Shown piece by piece: positions 1 to 8,848 of a stretch of DNA of 64,000 nucleotides. Where the stretch lies: NCBI GenBank assembly GCA_965224105.1, contig CBDCYH010000002.1, positions 1,240,001 through 1,304,000 on the forward strand, written 5' to 3'. Made by a program: the position numbers and the translations under genes. How positions within the stretch are numbered: the first letter of the stretch is position 1; each line of letters begins with the position of its first letter. The notes beneath the pieces are model-generated. The model ran no database searches and had not been told where the DNA came from. It was given only the letters and a program-made list of their open reading frames with translations. The stretch comes from CBDCYH01 sp965224105. GTDB lineage: Bacteria > Bacteroidota > Rhodothermia > Rhodothermales > JABDKH01.

Positions 1-2
1 GG

Positions 3-416
3 ATTCGGATTACCATTCCGAAGGGTGTCGACAACGGATTCCGGGTGCGGTTAAAAGGGAAAGGTCAAAAAGGCGCGCGCGGTCGAGGAGACCTGTACGT
101 TACGTTCAACGTCGCGCCGCATCCCACTCTCAACAGGCAAGGCAACGACCTCTACCTCACCGAACAGATCTCCATCATGCAGGCGCTGCTTGGGTCGGAG
201 CGTCTCATCAAGAATGCGTACGGCAAGCAGATAAAGATTCCGATTCCTGCCGGTGTTCAGCCCGGCGAGGTGCTGCGGCTGCGCGGACAGGGAATCGACA
301 CGGGAGACAAGAAGGGGGATCTGTTCGTGCGGATTTCCATTTCGATCCCGAAGAAGCTGTCGGACAAACAGAAGGAGATTCTGAAGAAGGCGGCGCGGGA
401 GGCGGGGCTGGGATAG
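3..416 (+). CDS. dnaJ: DnaJ/CbpA-type J-domain chaperone, C-terminal part
   Basis: The reading frame is open from the window edge, so the true start lies outside; 137 residues are visible. They match the C-terminal substrate-binding domains of DnaJ family co-chaperones of DnaK: an IPKGVDNG segment, a GDLYV strand, then a second copy of the pattern (IPIPAGVQPG, GDLFV). The J-domain and any zinc-finger region fall outside the window, so full DnaJ cannot be told from CbpA-like forms. The gene is followed by a short gap and a convergent toxin-antitoxin pair. Confidence 0.9.
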   Translation: MRITIPKGVDNGFRVRLKGKGQKGARGRGDLYVTFNVAPHPTLNRQGNDLYLTEQISIMQALLGSERLIKNAYGKQIKIPIPAGVQPGEVLRLRGQGIDTGDKKGDLFVRISISIPKKLSDKQKEILKKAAREAGLG

Positions 417-474
417 GTGGAAGCGCGCTCGACGTTTTCGGCGCGAACAGGTTACTGATTACCGATGTTCAAGG

Positions 475-780
475 CTAGGCAGCCTGGCGGTCCGAAACTA
501 AGGTGTCCACCTGTTTTCCGATCCTGTGCAGTAGAACAACAAGCCTGTCGATCGAGAACTTCTTGAACTTCTTTTTCACGATATCGCTAACGACAGGTTG
601 TTTAACACCAAGATGTTTGGCGGCTTCTTTTTGCGTGTACCCGTGCTCCTTGATCCACGCACGTATTTCTAGCATGAGATCAACACGGATTAGATAGTCA
701 GCCGCCTTCTCGGGGCTGAATCCAAGATCCAGAAATTCGTTTCCGCTAGATCTTTCGAATCCTTCCAGTGAAGCTGTCAT
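475..780 (-). CDS. HigA-like XRE-family antitoxin
   Basis: A 101-residue protein with a helix-turn-helix around residues 45-75 (YTQKEAAKHLGV followed by VVSDIVKKK), typical of the XRE/HigA antitoxin that neutralises a HigB/RelE-type mRNA interferase and represses its own operon. The start codon overlaps the stop of the upstream toxin gene by 4 bp, so the two are translationally coupled in the toxin-first order of higBA. The first 35 residues are unassigned and may wrap the toxin. No other function is suggested by the sequence. Confidence 0.85.
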   Translation of the reverse strand: MTASLEGFERSSGNEFLDLGFSPEKAADYLIRVDLMLEIRAWIKEHGYTQKEAAKHLGVKQPVVSDIVKKKFKKFSIDRLVVLLHRIGKQVDTLVSDRQAA

Positions 781-1115
781 TGGCTGTGTTCGATGTGATG
801 CTCCTGAATATCCTTATATCGTTGCTTGGCAAGGTCGATGTCTTTCCGGGAAGTCTTCTGCGTCTTTTTAATGAATGCGTGGAGAACAGCGACAGCGTTG
901 AGGAATTTTGCTACGTATATAATTCGGTACGCCTTGTTCTTGTCCCTAATACGAATTTCCATTGCACCTGGACCAACCGAAGGAATGTGCTTCCAATCTG
1001 TTGGATCTAGACCTTTTCGGATTAAGCGCAATTCTGTCGCCGCCTCCCTTCGAGCTTTGGCCGACCATTTTTTCATGGCTTTCTTGCTCGAGGAAGCAAA
1101 AACGAGATCTTTCAA
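777..1115 (-). CDS. HigB/Gp49-like RelE-superfamily toxin
   Basis: A 112-residue protein of the Gp49/HigB group of RelE-fold toxins, which cleave mRNA on the ribosome. The diagnostic part is the core strand YRIIYVAKF followed by LHAFIKKTQKTS and a KDIDLAKQR helix near the C terminus. The listed start is a TTG with no Shine-Dalgarno site. The frame stays open upstream to about 1152, and an ATT at 1139 would add nine residues, so the N terminus is uncertain. The gene precedes the antitoxin and overlaps it by 4 bp; a palindromic operator lies directly upstream. Confidence 0.85.
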   Translation of the reverse strand: MKDLVFASSSKKAMKKWSAKARREAATELRLIRKGLDPTDWKHIPSVGPGAMEIRIRDKNKAYRIIYVAKFLNAVAVLHAFIKKTQKTSRKDIDLAKQRYKDIQEHHIEHSQ

Positions 1116-1137
1116 ACGATCGGCTACTCTAGGAGAA

Positions 1138-1179
1138 ATATAACAAATACGCTATATAATTATACCGATGTTGTTATAT
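1138..1179 (-). promoter_or_regulatory. Probable operator/promoter of the HigBA-like operon
   Basis: Perfect 9-bp inverted repeat: ATATAACAA at 1138-1146 and TTGTTATAT at 1171-1179. The AT-rich spacer holds a TATAAT hexamer on the minus strand (1164-1159). A palindrome over the -10 element just upstream of a toxin-antitoxin operon is the usual autoregulatory arrangement. No convincing -35 is visible. The repeat is seen directly; its role is inferred. Confidence 0.6.
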
Positions 1180-1264
1180 CCGGGTTCAGGAAATTTTGGA
1201 AAATGGGCAAGCGGCTTCAAACGCGCCGTCCAACACAGCCTACCCGGTTTGTAGGCTCAAACAC

Positions 1265-2740
1265 CTAGAACGGCGCATCATCACCCGAACCCAGCTGCGC
1301 GGCGATGATATCATCAGCCGGATTGAGCTCACCCGGCGTTGCGAAGTACGTCGTGAGGTTATCAAAACGCGCATACTGATTCACGAACGCGAGCTTCACG
1401 TTTCCGATCGGTCCGTTTCGTTGCTTGCCGATGAGTATCTCCGCAATCCCCTCGGTCGAATTGCCGTACTCATCGACGGTGATGCCATACCGCTCAGCGC
1501 GGTAGATAAATGCAACGACATCAGCGTCCTGTTCGATGGATCCTGATTCCCGGAGGTCGGACAGCATCGGCTTCTTGTCACCACCGCGGGTCTCCACCGC
1601 ACGGCTCAACTGCGACAACGCAATGACGGGGATATTGAGCTCTTTCGCCAACGCTTTCAGCGATCGAGAGATCTGCGCGATCTCCTGTTCGCGGTTGGAG
1701 TTGCGACCGGCGACGGGCCCGTGCATAAGTTGCAAATAATCCACGACAATCATTCCGATGTCGTGCTCGGCTTTGAGGCGACGGGCTTTTGCGCGCAGCT
1801 CGAGGATGGACAGACCCGGGGTGTCGTCGATAAAGATGGGCGCGGCCGATAGTCGTCCGGCGGCGCGTGCGAGTTTTGGCCAGTCGTCGTCGCGAAGGCG
1901 GCCTGTTCGAGCGGCCTGCGCATCGACGCGGGCTTCCGAAGTGAGGAGTCGCTGTGCCAGCTGCTGCGCACTCATCTCGAGTGAGAAGACTGCGACAGGT
2001 GTAGGATCTGCGGCCATGAGCGCGGCGTTGCGCGCGACCGCAAGGGCAAATGCCGTCTTGCCCATCGAAGGGCGCGCCGCGATGATAATGAGATCCGAGT
2101 TTTGCCATCCGCCGGTTATCGCGTCCATCGCGCTGAAACCCGTGGCGACACCCGTGATCCCGGATTCGCGTCCGTGGATGGCCTGCAGGTTTTCGATGGT
2201 TTCCTCCACCACATTCTTCATTGACGTTGCGGCTCGCCGGAGCTGCGTGTCGGATATCCGGAAGATGGCGGATTCGGTCTGGTCGAGCAGCTCGAACGCA
2301 TCGGCGCTGGGCTCGTACGCGAGCGCGATGTGCTCGGACATGGTGGTGATCATCCCGCGCAGCAGCGCCTTCTCGGCGATGATGCGTGCGTGATACTCCA
2401 CGTTGGCAGAGGTGGCGACGCGTGTTGTGAGCTCGGTGAGATAATACGCCCCGCCGATCATGTCGATCTCTTCTGAACGCTTCAGCTCTTCGGTCACGGT
2501 GACGAGGTCAACCGGGTTGCCGCGCTCGAACAGGCCAATGATAGCGGCGTAAATTTTTTCGTGCCGCGCGTCGTAGAAAGAATCAGCCGGAAGAATCTCG
2601 ATGACCTTGGGAATGGCGTGGCGGTCGATCATCATCGCGCCCAACACGGATTGCTCTACCTCCGCAGCCTGCGGCGGCACGCGGCCGGAACGCTGTTGCG
2701 AAGTCCTCGCGGGTGCAAAACGGGGGTCTTCTGTAATCAT
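1265..2740 (-). CDS. dnaB: Replicative DNA helicase DnaB
   Basis: A 491-residue RecA-fold hexameric helicase that unwinds DNA ahead of the replication fork. The N-terminal DnaB domain begins at about residue 25 (EQSVLGAMMID). Walker A is PSMGKT at about 224-229, Walker B is IVVDYLQLM, and the C-terminal SQLSRAVETR and SDLRESGSIEQDAD motifs are intact. No intein is present. The acidic C-terminal end closing in DDAPF is usual for the family. It starts 6 bp after the glycosylase stop, so it is probably the last gene of the pyrH-to-dnaB run. Confidence 0.98.
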   Translation of the reverse strand: MITEDPRFAPARTSQQRSGRVPPQAAEVEQSVLGAMMIDRHAIPKVIEILPADSFYDARHEKIYAAIIGLFERGNPVDLVTVTEELKRSEEIDMIGGAYYLTELTTRVATSANVEYHARIIAEKALLRGMITTMSEHIALAYEPSADAFELLDQTESAIFRISDTQLRRAATSMKNVVEETIENLQAIHGRESGITGVATGFSAMDAITGGWQNSDLIIIAARPSMGKTAFALAVARNAALMAADPTPVAVFSLEMSAQQLAQRLLTSEARVDAQAARTGRLRDDDWPKLARAAGRLSAAPIFIDDTPGLSILELRAKARRLKAEHDIGMIVVDYLQLMHGPVAGRNSNREQEIAQISRSLKALAKELNIPVIALSQLSRAVETRGGDKKPMLSDLRESGSIEQDADVVAFIYRAERYGITVDEYGNSTEGIAEILIGKQRNGPIGNVKLAFVNQYARFDNLTTYFATPGELNPADDIIAAQLGSGDDAPF

Positions 2741-2746
2741 GGGTCC

Positions 2747-3460
2747 CTACGCTGAAACAAGCTCATCATATTTCTTGCGGAGTACCTTCACATCTTCCCA
2801 GGTCGGGCGCTTCCAGTTCGGATTGCGCAGGAGTGCTGCCGGGTGGTACGTAACCATCGTGGGGATGCCGCGAAAATCGTGAAAAAACCCGCGCATGTTT
2901 TTCAGCGACTCGTTCTTGCCCATCAACGAGTTGCCCGCAGTTTTTCCTACGCACAAAATCACTTTTGGTTGGATGAGATCCATCTGCCGGAGCAGGATGG
3001 GCAGGTGCGCTTTCACTTCGTCCGGGAGTGGATCGCGATTGCGTGGCGGACGGCTCTTCAGGATGTTGGCTATGTACACGTCTTCGCGGTTAAAACCGAT
3101 CGCACCCAGGATGTCGGTGAGTAGCTGACCCGCTCGACCAACAAATGGCTCACCACGTTTGTCCTCCTCCGCGCCCGGCGCTTCGCCGATTACCATGAGG
3201 TCTGCGTTGGGGTCGCCCACGCCAAAGACCGGATTCATCCGCGTCTTGTCCAGCTCAATCAGCACCGTGTTGGCAACGTACTGCTCCACCTCTTCCAGCG
3301 TTGTCATTGCATCCAGTGATGTGGCAACGGCAGTCGGATCCGGAGGTGTTTGCACGGCGGCGGTGTGTGGTTGCGGTGGTGATGATAAGAAAGAATACCG
3401 GCCGGCGAAGTCCGCTTCTTGCTCGATTCGGTTGCGCAATTCTTGAAGCTCGTCCTGCAT
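2747..3460 (-). CDS. Type 4-like uracil-DNA glycosylase lacking the Fe-S cysteines
   Basis: Base-excision repair enzyme of the UDG superfamily (237 aa from the ATG at 3460; a TTG at 3487 would add nine residues). GEAPGAEEDKRGEPFVGRAG and YHPAALLRNP are the two active-site motifs of family 4/5. The family normally holds a 4Fe-4S cluster with four cysteines: CxxC near the N terminus, KCRPP, and a later Cys. Here the N-terminal pair is absent, KCRPP reads KSRPP, and the fourth position is His (EVKAH). Only one cysteine remains in the chosen protein. It lies between coaBC and dnaB on the same strand. Confidence 0.85.
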   Translation of the reverse strand: MQDELQELRNRIEQEADFAGRYSFLSSPPQPHTAAVQTPPDPTAVATSLDAMTTLEEVEQYVANTVLIELDKTRMNPVFGVGDPNADLMVIGEAPGAEEDKRGEPFVGRAGQLLTDILGAIGFNREDVYIANILKSRPPRNRDPLPDEVKAHLPILLRQMDLIQPKVILCVGKTAGNSLMGKNESLKNMRGFFHDFRGIPTMVTYHPAALLRNPNWKRPTWEDVKVLRKKYDELVSA

Positions 3461-3572
3461 TCTCCTGGCGGTAACGGTACACGGCAATATAGCGCCCGAA
3501 ATCGTGCCAAGGCTTCCACTTTAACCACACATGGCTAACAAGAAAGTGTGGATAACTACCGGTCGGATCCCG

Positions 3573-4823
3573 TTAGTTTTTGTGCGACGCCAGCGTTTCA
3601 ACGCCGCGCACTTCGATCGCGTCGAAAATCTCCTTCGCAAGATTCTCCTTCGACATGAGTGGTAGCGCTTTCTCATCACCCGATCGGAAAAACAACGTGG
3701 CCATATTCGTGTCATGACCAAATGCCGACCCCGCGTCGTTCGGATTGTTCAGCACAATCAGATCAAGGTTTTTCTTTTCTAACTTGCTGCGCGCGTTTTT
3801 CGGACCGTCGTTGGTCTCAAGCGCAAACCCCACCAGCACCTGATCCGCTGGTTTTTGCTCGCCAAGCGTCGCAAGAATATCGGTAGTCCTCTCGAGCTCC
3901 AAGTGAAGGTCGCCTTCCTTCTTTTTTATTTTTGCTGATGATACCTTCGCCGGCCGGTAGTCAGCTATTGCGGCGGCCATGACTATTACATCCGCGTCGC
4001 CGTGTTGCATTACTGCGTCGAACATATCCGCCGCGCTGGTAACCGAGACCACGTTTACTCCGAACGGTTTGTCCAGGTTGGTTGGGCCGCTGACCAGGGT
4101 CACATCCGCACCCCGCTTTTGCGCTTCGGCGGCAATGGCGTAACCCATTTTGCCGGAGGAATGGTTCGTCACAAACCGGACGGGGTCGATGGCCTCGCGC
4201 GTTGGGCCGGCGGTTACTAGCACCTTTTTGCCGTTCAATGTTTTTGGCTGATTCGATGCATGGGCCACATCAGCCGTTTTATCATGAATCACCTGCAGGT
4301 CCGGCAGTCTGCCCTGGCCGATGAGACCAGATGCCAGTTCACCCACATCCGGCGGAAGGATGGTATGCCCGTCGGCGATTAGCGTGTCGAGGTTGCGTTG
4401 GGTCGTGGCATGCACATACATGTCGTGATCCATCGCGGGGCACACCAGCAGCGGACAGCGGGCGGACAGCGCCACAGCGGTAAGCATGTTGTCGCAAAGA
4501 CCGTAGGCCAACTTGGCGATGGTGTTAGCCGTCGCAGGTGCCACTACAAATACATCAGCCCACAAACCCAGGTGCACGTGCTTGGTCCAGGAGCCATCTT
4601 CGTTTTCCGGAAAGATGTCGACGAGGACTTCTCTTTCTGACAGCGTTCCGAGTGTAACCGGTGTCACAAACTTTGCGGCGGACGGTGTCATGATGACCTG
4701 GACATCCGCGCCCGACTTCTTATACAGGCGGACGAGCTCCGCGCATTTGTAAGCGGCGATCCCACCGGTAACACCGAGAATGATGTGCTTTCCTTTCAGG
4801 CTATGTGTGGGGGAGGAGTCCAT
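3573..4823 (-). CDS. coaBC: Bifunctional CoaBC (phosphopantothenoylcysteine decarboxylase / phosphopantothenate-cysteine ligase)
   Basis: Two consecutive coenzyme A biosynthesis steps in one 416-residue protein. The N-terminal flavoprotein domain (about residues 10-185) has GVTGGIAAYK, VVAPATANTIAK and CPAMDHDMY. The last corresponds to the PAMNxxMW motif with Asp in place of Asn, which I recall as common in Bacteroidota. The C-terminal ligase domain has VLVTAGPTREAIDPVRF, NHSSGKMG and a K-rich stretch before the ATP/CTP site. ATG start at 4823. It is downstream of gmk on the same strand. A separate rpoZ gene, often found between gmk and coaBC, is not visible. Confidence 0.97.
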   Translation of the reverse strand: MDSSPTHSLKGKHIILGVTGGIAAYKCAELVRLYKKSGADVQVIMTPSAAKFVTPVTLGTLSEREVLVDIFPENEDGSWTKHVHLGLWADVFVVAPATANTIAKLAYGLCDNMLTAVALSARCPLLVCPAMDHDMYVHATTQRNLDTLIADGHTILPPDVGELASGLIGQGRLPDLQVIHDKTADVAHASNQPKTLNGKKVLVTAGPTREAIDPVRFVTNHSSGKMGYAIAAEAQKRGADVTLVSGPTNLDKPFGVNVVSVTSAADMFDAVMQHGDADVIVMAAAIADYRPAKVSSAKIKKKEGDLHLELERTTDILATLGEQKPADQVLVGFALETNDGPKNARSKLEKKNLDLIVLNNPNDAGSAFGHDTNMATLFFRSGDEKALPLMSKENLAKEIFDAIEVRGVETLASHKN

Positions 4824-4874
4824 GATCTGGGTTTCGACCTGTCGAACGACGGGTTAAGACGGGTGTTTCGGAGT

Positions 4875-5480
4875 CTAGCCGGATGCGCTAGCGCGTCTGG
4901 TGCGGCGGTCGAGGTATTCCACGACAAGGGAATGGGCCAATTCGGTGGCGGCATCGAGGTCGTCGTTCACCACCACTGCGTCGAAGCTGTCTCGATAACT
5001 CATTTCGAAATCCCAGCGCTCGGTGCGGCTGGCAAGCGATTCGGGTGATTCGCTGCCGCGTTCGCTCAACCGCGCCCGCAGTTTCTCGATGGATGGTGGG
5101 GCGATGAACAGGGCCAGGCAGTTTGCGCCGTAGGATTTTTTTACCCGCAGCGCACCGTTTACGTCTACATCGAGCACAACCGGGGCGGCGGCGCGGGAAT
5201 CTTGCACCTCCGACCACGGTGTACCGTAAAGCAGTCCCGGGTAGACCTCTTCGTATTCCATAAAGGCACCGGTGTTGATCATCCGGTCGAATTGTTCGCG
5301 TGACACAAAATGATAGTCGGCTCCGTCTTGTTCGTGTGCGCGCGGAGCGCGAGTGGTGGCGGAAACAGAAAAGCGCAGTTGCGGCAGACGCTCCATCAGC
5401 GCCCGGGCCAGTGTGGATTTGCCGGCGCCACTGGGGGCCGTGAGCACGATGATGCAGGCCTCATCGGGTGGGGGTGTCAT
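4875..5480 (-). CDS. gmk: Guanylate kinase
   Basis: Phosphorylates GMP to GDP using ATP. The 201-residue length is normal. The P-loop is APSGAGKST at about residues 15-23, followed by SVSATTRAPR, DYHFVSREQF, the lid segment EYEEVYPGLLYGTP and VLDVDVNGA. Its start overlaps the yicC stop by 4 bp, so the two are translationally coupled, the standard yicC-gmk order. Confidence 0.97.
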   Translation of the reverse strand: MTPPPDEACIIVLTAPSGAGKSTLARALMERLPQLRFSVSATTRAPRAHEQDGADYHFVSREQFDRMINTGAFMEYEEVYPGLLYGTPWSEVQDSRAAAPVVLDVDVNGALRVKKSYGANCLALFIAPPSIEKLRARLSERGSESPESLASRTERWDFEMSYRDSFDAVVVNDDLDAATELAHSLVVEYLDRRTRRASASG

Positions 5481-6355
5481 TCCACGTTCTCGATCTGCTC
5501 GCGAATTTTTTCGAGCTCCTCTTTCATGCTCACCACGATCGCGGCGAGGTCGGCATCGTTAGCCTTGGATCCGATGGTGTTAACCTCGCGGTTCATTTCC
5601 TGCGCGATGAAGTTGAGCTTGCGCCCTACCGGCTCCGCCGATGACAGCGATTCCGAAAACAACTTGACGTGGGATTCGAGTCTGATCACCTCTTCGTTCA
5701 CGTCGAGCTTATCTGCGAGGATGGCGATCTCCATCTCCAGGCGTTCGGGGTTGATGCGTTCGGAGTCGATCAGCTCGGCGAGTCTCTCGGTAAGTTTTTT
5801 CTTTGCGGCGGTTACGCGGGTGGGTGCGTAGGACTTTACGTTGTCGAGCAGGCGCTCCAGGTTGCGAAGCCTTTTGCGGAGGTCGCTCTCCAGTGCTGAT
5901 CCCTCGCGCATCCGCATTTCTTCCAGCTCCTCGATGGCCGCCCCAAGTGCTGCCTGCGTAACCTTCCAGCTCAGCGATGCTGACTGCTCGCTGTCCTGAT
6001 TCTGAAACACGTTTGTAAATTGCAGCACGTCGCTCATGAGGATCCGCGAATTGATGCGCGCGGCTTTTTTCACCTCCTTCATGGCTTTCACGTATGCCTT
6101 TATTGCTGCCTTGTCCACCACCAGTGGTTGCATGGCGACGTCACGGTTGTCGATCTGAATTTGCGCGGTGATGCGGCCTCGGGCGAAAGATTTCTTGATT
6201 TGATTTTGGATGTCCAGTTCGTGCTCGGAAATAACCCGCGGCAGTCTCACCGGCACTTCGCAGTAGCGGTTGTTAACCGATTTTAGTTCGACGGTTGCAG
6301 AGATGTGATCGAGCTCGGCTGTCGCCCGGCCGAACCCTGTCATACTTTTGAGCAT
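5477..6355 (-). CDS. yicC: YicC/YloC family endoribonuclease
   Basis: A 292-residue member of the YicC family, shown in E. coli to be an endoribonuclease affecting small-RNA turnover. The N-terminal signature MTGFGRA is present at residues 5-11. The C terminus has the conserved GRKLNFIAQEMNREVNTIGSKA block. A second in-frame ATG at 6343 is also possible, but the listed one matches the usual family N terminus. The tRNA-Ser gene ends 17 bp upstream on the same strand. Confidence 0.95.
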   Translation of the reverse strand: MLKSMTGFGRATAELDHISATVELKSVNNRYCEVPVRLPRVISEHELDIQNQIKKSFARGRITAQIQIDNRDVAMQPLVVDKAAIKAYVKAMKEVKKAARINSRILMSDVLQFTNVFQNQDSEQSASLSWKVTQAALGAAIEELEEMRMREGSALESDLRKRLRNLERLLDNVKSYAPTRVTAAKKKLTERLAELIDSERINPERLEMEIAILADKLDVNEEVIRLESHVKLFSESLSSAEPVGRKLNFIAQEMNREVNTIGSKANDADLAAIVVSMKEELEKIREQIENVE

Positions 6356-6371
6356 AGTGTTTCAATTGGAT

Positions 6372-6461
<90 letters not shown>

Positions 6462-6469
6462 CGGATGAT

Positions 6470-7039
6470 TTACACCTCCATGATCTCAGCTTCTTTGTGA
6501 TCCAGAAGCTTATCGACCCGGCCGATGAATTCGTCGGTTTTCTTCTGCAACTTGTCTTCCGCCTCGTGGCGCATGTCTTCCGACACGTGGAGCTCTTTCT
6601 CCGACGCCTTGATGTGGTCGCGGGTGTGCCGGCGGATATTCCGAATCGCAACTTTTGCATCTTCGCCACGGGACCGCGCGGTCTTCACCAGGCCGCGTCT
6701 GCGTTCTTCGGAAAGCGGTGGCACCGGTATGCGAATAAGTGCGCCGTCGTTGGATGGGTTGAATCCCAGGTCGGCCGAGAGGATCGATTTTTCGATGGCC
6801 TCCAGCGCGTTGGCGTCCCACGGTTGGATCACAATCATGTCCGCCTGCGGGGCGGTTACGGATGCGATCTGGTTGAGCGGAGTTTTGGAGCCGTAGTAGT
6901 CCACCTTGATATGATCCACCATGGAGGCGGTCGCTCGCCCAGCGCGAATGCCCATGAGCTCGGTGTGGAGGTGCTCCATGGCCTTGGTCATCTTCTCGTC
7001 CGTTTCGGCCAACATCTTTTTAAGTGCGTCATCAATCAT
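6470..7039 (-). CDS. frr: Ribosome recycling factor
   Basis: Splits post-termination ribosomes together with EF-G. From the ATG at 7039 the protein is 189 aa, the family's usual size; the longer open frame upstream looks non-coding. A GCAGG sequence lies about 7 nt before this ATG. Recognisable stretches are the GIRAGRA helix, LNQIASVTAPQ, IRIPVPPLSEERR and the C-terminal KTDEFIGRVDKLLDHKE helix. It follows pyrH on the same strand, the common tsf-pyrH-frr neighbourhood. Confidence 0.97.
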   Translation of the reverse strand: MIDDALKKMLAETDEKMTKAMEHLHTELMGIRAGRATASMVDHIKVDYYGSKTPLNQIASVTAPQADMIVIQPWDANALEAIEKSILSADLGFNPSNDGALIRIPVPPLSEERRRGLVKTARSRGEDAKVAIRNIRRHTRDHIKASEKELHVSEDMRHEAEDKLQKKTDEFIGRVDKLLDHKEAEIMEV

Positions 7040-7073
7040 ATCAAAACCTGCTAAATAGCGATCGCGTGAGTGC

Positions 7074-7799
7074 CTACCAGTGAACGAGGGTGCCGACCTT
7101 CTCGCCTTTGGCAACACGTGCCAGGTTGCCCTGCACGTTCATGTTGAACACTATTATAGGCATTTTGGATTCCCCGCAAAGTGTAAAAGCGGTCCGGTCC
7201 ATGGCGCGGAGGTCTTTCTCGAGCACCGTGTTGCCGTGAATCTTTTCGTACATGGTGGCTGATGAGTCCTGTTCGGGGTCGGCTGTGTATATCCCGTCCA
7301 CTCGCGTGCCTTTCATTATGACGTCGGCGTCGATTTCGAGGGCCCGCAGCGAGGCCGCGGTGTCGGTCGTGAAATACGGATTGCCGGTGCCCGCCCCGAA
7401 GATCACGATGCGCCCCTTCTCTAGATGTCGAATGGCGCGGCGGCGGATAAACGGCTCGGCGATTTGCTCCATCTTGATGCTCGACTGCAACCGCGACTTG
7501 AGGTGGGCCTGCTCGAGCGCGTCCTGTAATGCCATACCGTTAATCATTGTAGCGAGCATCCCCATGTAGTCTGCGTGGGCGCGCGTCATCCCGGCGGTGG
7601 CGTTGTTTACTCCGCGAAAGATGTTGCCACCCCCGATCACAATTGCCAGCTCCACACCCATCTCGTTCAACTCTTTGATGTCCGCCGCGTATCGCGTGAG
7701 AACATCAGGATCGATTCCGTACGGCTTGCTCCCGAGGAGTGCTTCGCCACTGAGCTTGAGAAGAATCCGTCGGTACTTAAGGTGGTTATTGCCGGTCAT
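7074..7799 (-). CDS. pyrH: UMP kinase
   Basis: Phosphorylates UMP to UDP, a hexameric amino-acid-kinase-fold enzyme. It has 241 residues from the ATG at 7799 (a TTG four codons upstream is the alternative). Motifs: LLKLSGEAL, VIGGGNIFRG, the TRAHADYMGMLATMINGM helix, FGAGTGNPYFTTDTAA and an ATP-site MKGTRVDGIYTADP. Neither start has a clear Shine-Dalgarno site. It lies between the tsf terminator and frr, so it probably heads its own transcript. Confidence 0.97.
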   Translation of the reverse strand: MTGNNHLKYRRILLKLSGEALLGSKPYGIDPDVLTRYAADIKELNEMGVELAIVIGGGNIFRGVNNATAGMTRAHADYMGMLATMINGMALQDALEQAHLKSRLQSSIKMEQIAEPFIRRRAIRHLEKGRIVIFGAGTGNPYFTTDTAASLRALEIDADVIMKGTRVDGIYTADPEQDSSATMYEKIHGNTVLEKDLRAMDRTAFTLCGESKMPIIVFNMNVQGNLARVAKGEKVGTLVHW

Positions 7800-7924
7800 C
7801 TGTGGTTGCAAGGTGGACGATGTTACGAGAGAAAAAGTGTTTGCAAGAGTGCGAGTAAGCTACAGTGCATTGCGTATGATTCAAAATGGTTGGCGCCGAG
7901 GTTGGGCGGGTAACATCAGAAGAT

Positions 7925-7967
7925 GTAAACAAAAAAAAGGGCACTCCCCGAAAAGGAAAGTGCCCTT
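7925..7967 (-). terminator. Rho-independent terminator after rpsB-tsf
   Basis: AAGGGCACT (7937-7945) pairs perfectly with AGTGCCCTT (7959-7967), and the inner CC/GG can extend the stem. On the minus strand the hairpin is followed by a run of eight T (7936-7929), the classical layout. It lies 18 bp after the tsf stop and separates that operon from pyrH. Confidence 0.9.
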
Positions 7968-7985
7968 ATGTTCGTGCCGCGACAA

Positions 7986-8810
7986 TCACTCACCAAGTGC
8001 GAAGCGGACGTATTGTTTTACGCTCAGTCCGGCGTTGGAGAGTAGGTCTCCCACGCGGATCGACGAGTCTTTCACAAATGGTTGTTCGGTAAGGACGTTG
8101 TCTTTGAAGTAGCGGTCGAGTTTGCCGGTTGCAATCCGGTCGATGATGTTGTCGGGTTTGCCTTCTTTGCGGGCGATCTCCCGAGCAATCTCCATCTCTT
8201 TCTCTTTCACCTCATCAGACACGCCATCCCGATCGACGGCTACGGGTTTGAGCGCGGCCACCTGCATGGCCACGTCCCGTCCCACGTCGGCCGATTCGCC
8301 GTTGCCGAGAATCTCCACGAGCACGCCCAGGCGCGAACCCGGGTGGATGTACGAGATCGTGGATCCGTTGTCGCTGCTCATGAGCGCGAACCTGCGGATG
8401 TCAATTTTCTCGCCAATCTTGCCGGTCATGTTCGAGACTGCGTCGCGCACGGTTGATCCGTCGAAGTCGAGGTCTAGCAGCGCGTCCATGTCCGCCGGCT
8501 TTTTGTCGAGGATGAAATTGGCGATGCTGTCGGCAAAAGCCTGGAAGTCTTCGTTGCGCGCCACAAAGTCTGTCTCGCAGTTCACCTCAACCATCACGCT
8601 GGTTGACTTGTCGGCTGATGCGGCGACGATGAGACCTTCTTTGGCTTCACGGTCTGCGCGCTTGGCGGCGACCTTCTGGCCTTTTTTGCGGAGGATCTCG
8701 ATGGCTTTGTCAAAATCCCCATCTGCTTCCTGGAGTGCTTTTTTGCAATCCATCATTCCAACCCCGGTTGCTTCGCGGAGTTTTTTTACATCTTTTGCAG
8801 AGATCGACAT
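7986..8810 (-). CDS. tsf: Elongation factor Ts
   Basis: Nucleotide exchange factor for EF-Tu. It has 274 aa with the N-terminal UBA-like domain (VKKLREATGVGMMDCKKALQ), the core signature VNCETDFVARN, and a C-terminal QPFVKD segment. It lies 38 bp downstream of rpsB, the near-universal rpsB-tsf pair, and a strong terminator follows. Confidence 0.97.
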   Translation of the reverse strand: MSISAKDVKKLREATGVGMMDCKKALQEADGDFDKAIEILRKKGQKVAAKRADREAKEGLIVAASADKSTSVMVEVNCETDFVARNEDFQAFADSIANFILDKKPADMDALLDLDFDGSTVRDAVSNMTGKIGEKIDIRRFALMSSDNGSTISYIHPGSRLGVLVEILGNGESADVGRDVAMQVAALKPVAVDRDGVSDEVKEKEMEIAREIARKEGKPDNIIDRIATGKLDRYFKDNVLTEQPFVKDSSIRVGDLLSNAGLSVKQYVRFALGE

Positions 8811-8848
8811 TTTCTGTTGTTTCGTTCTTAAATGTTCGGCAGCGTTAG

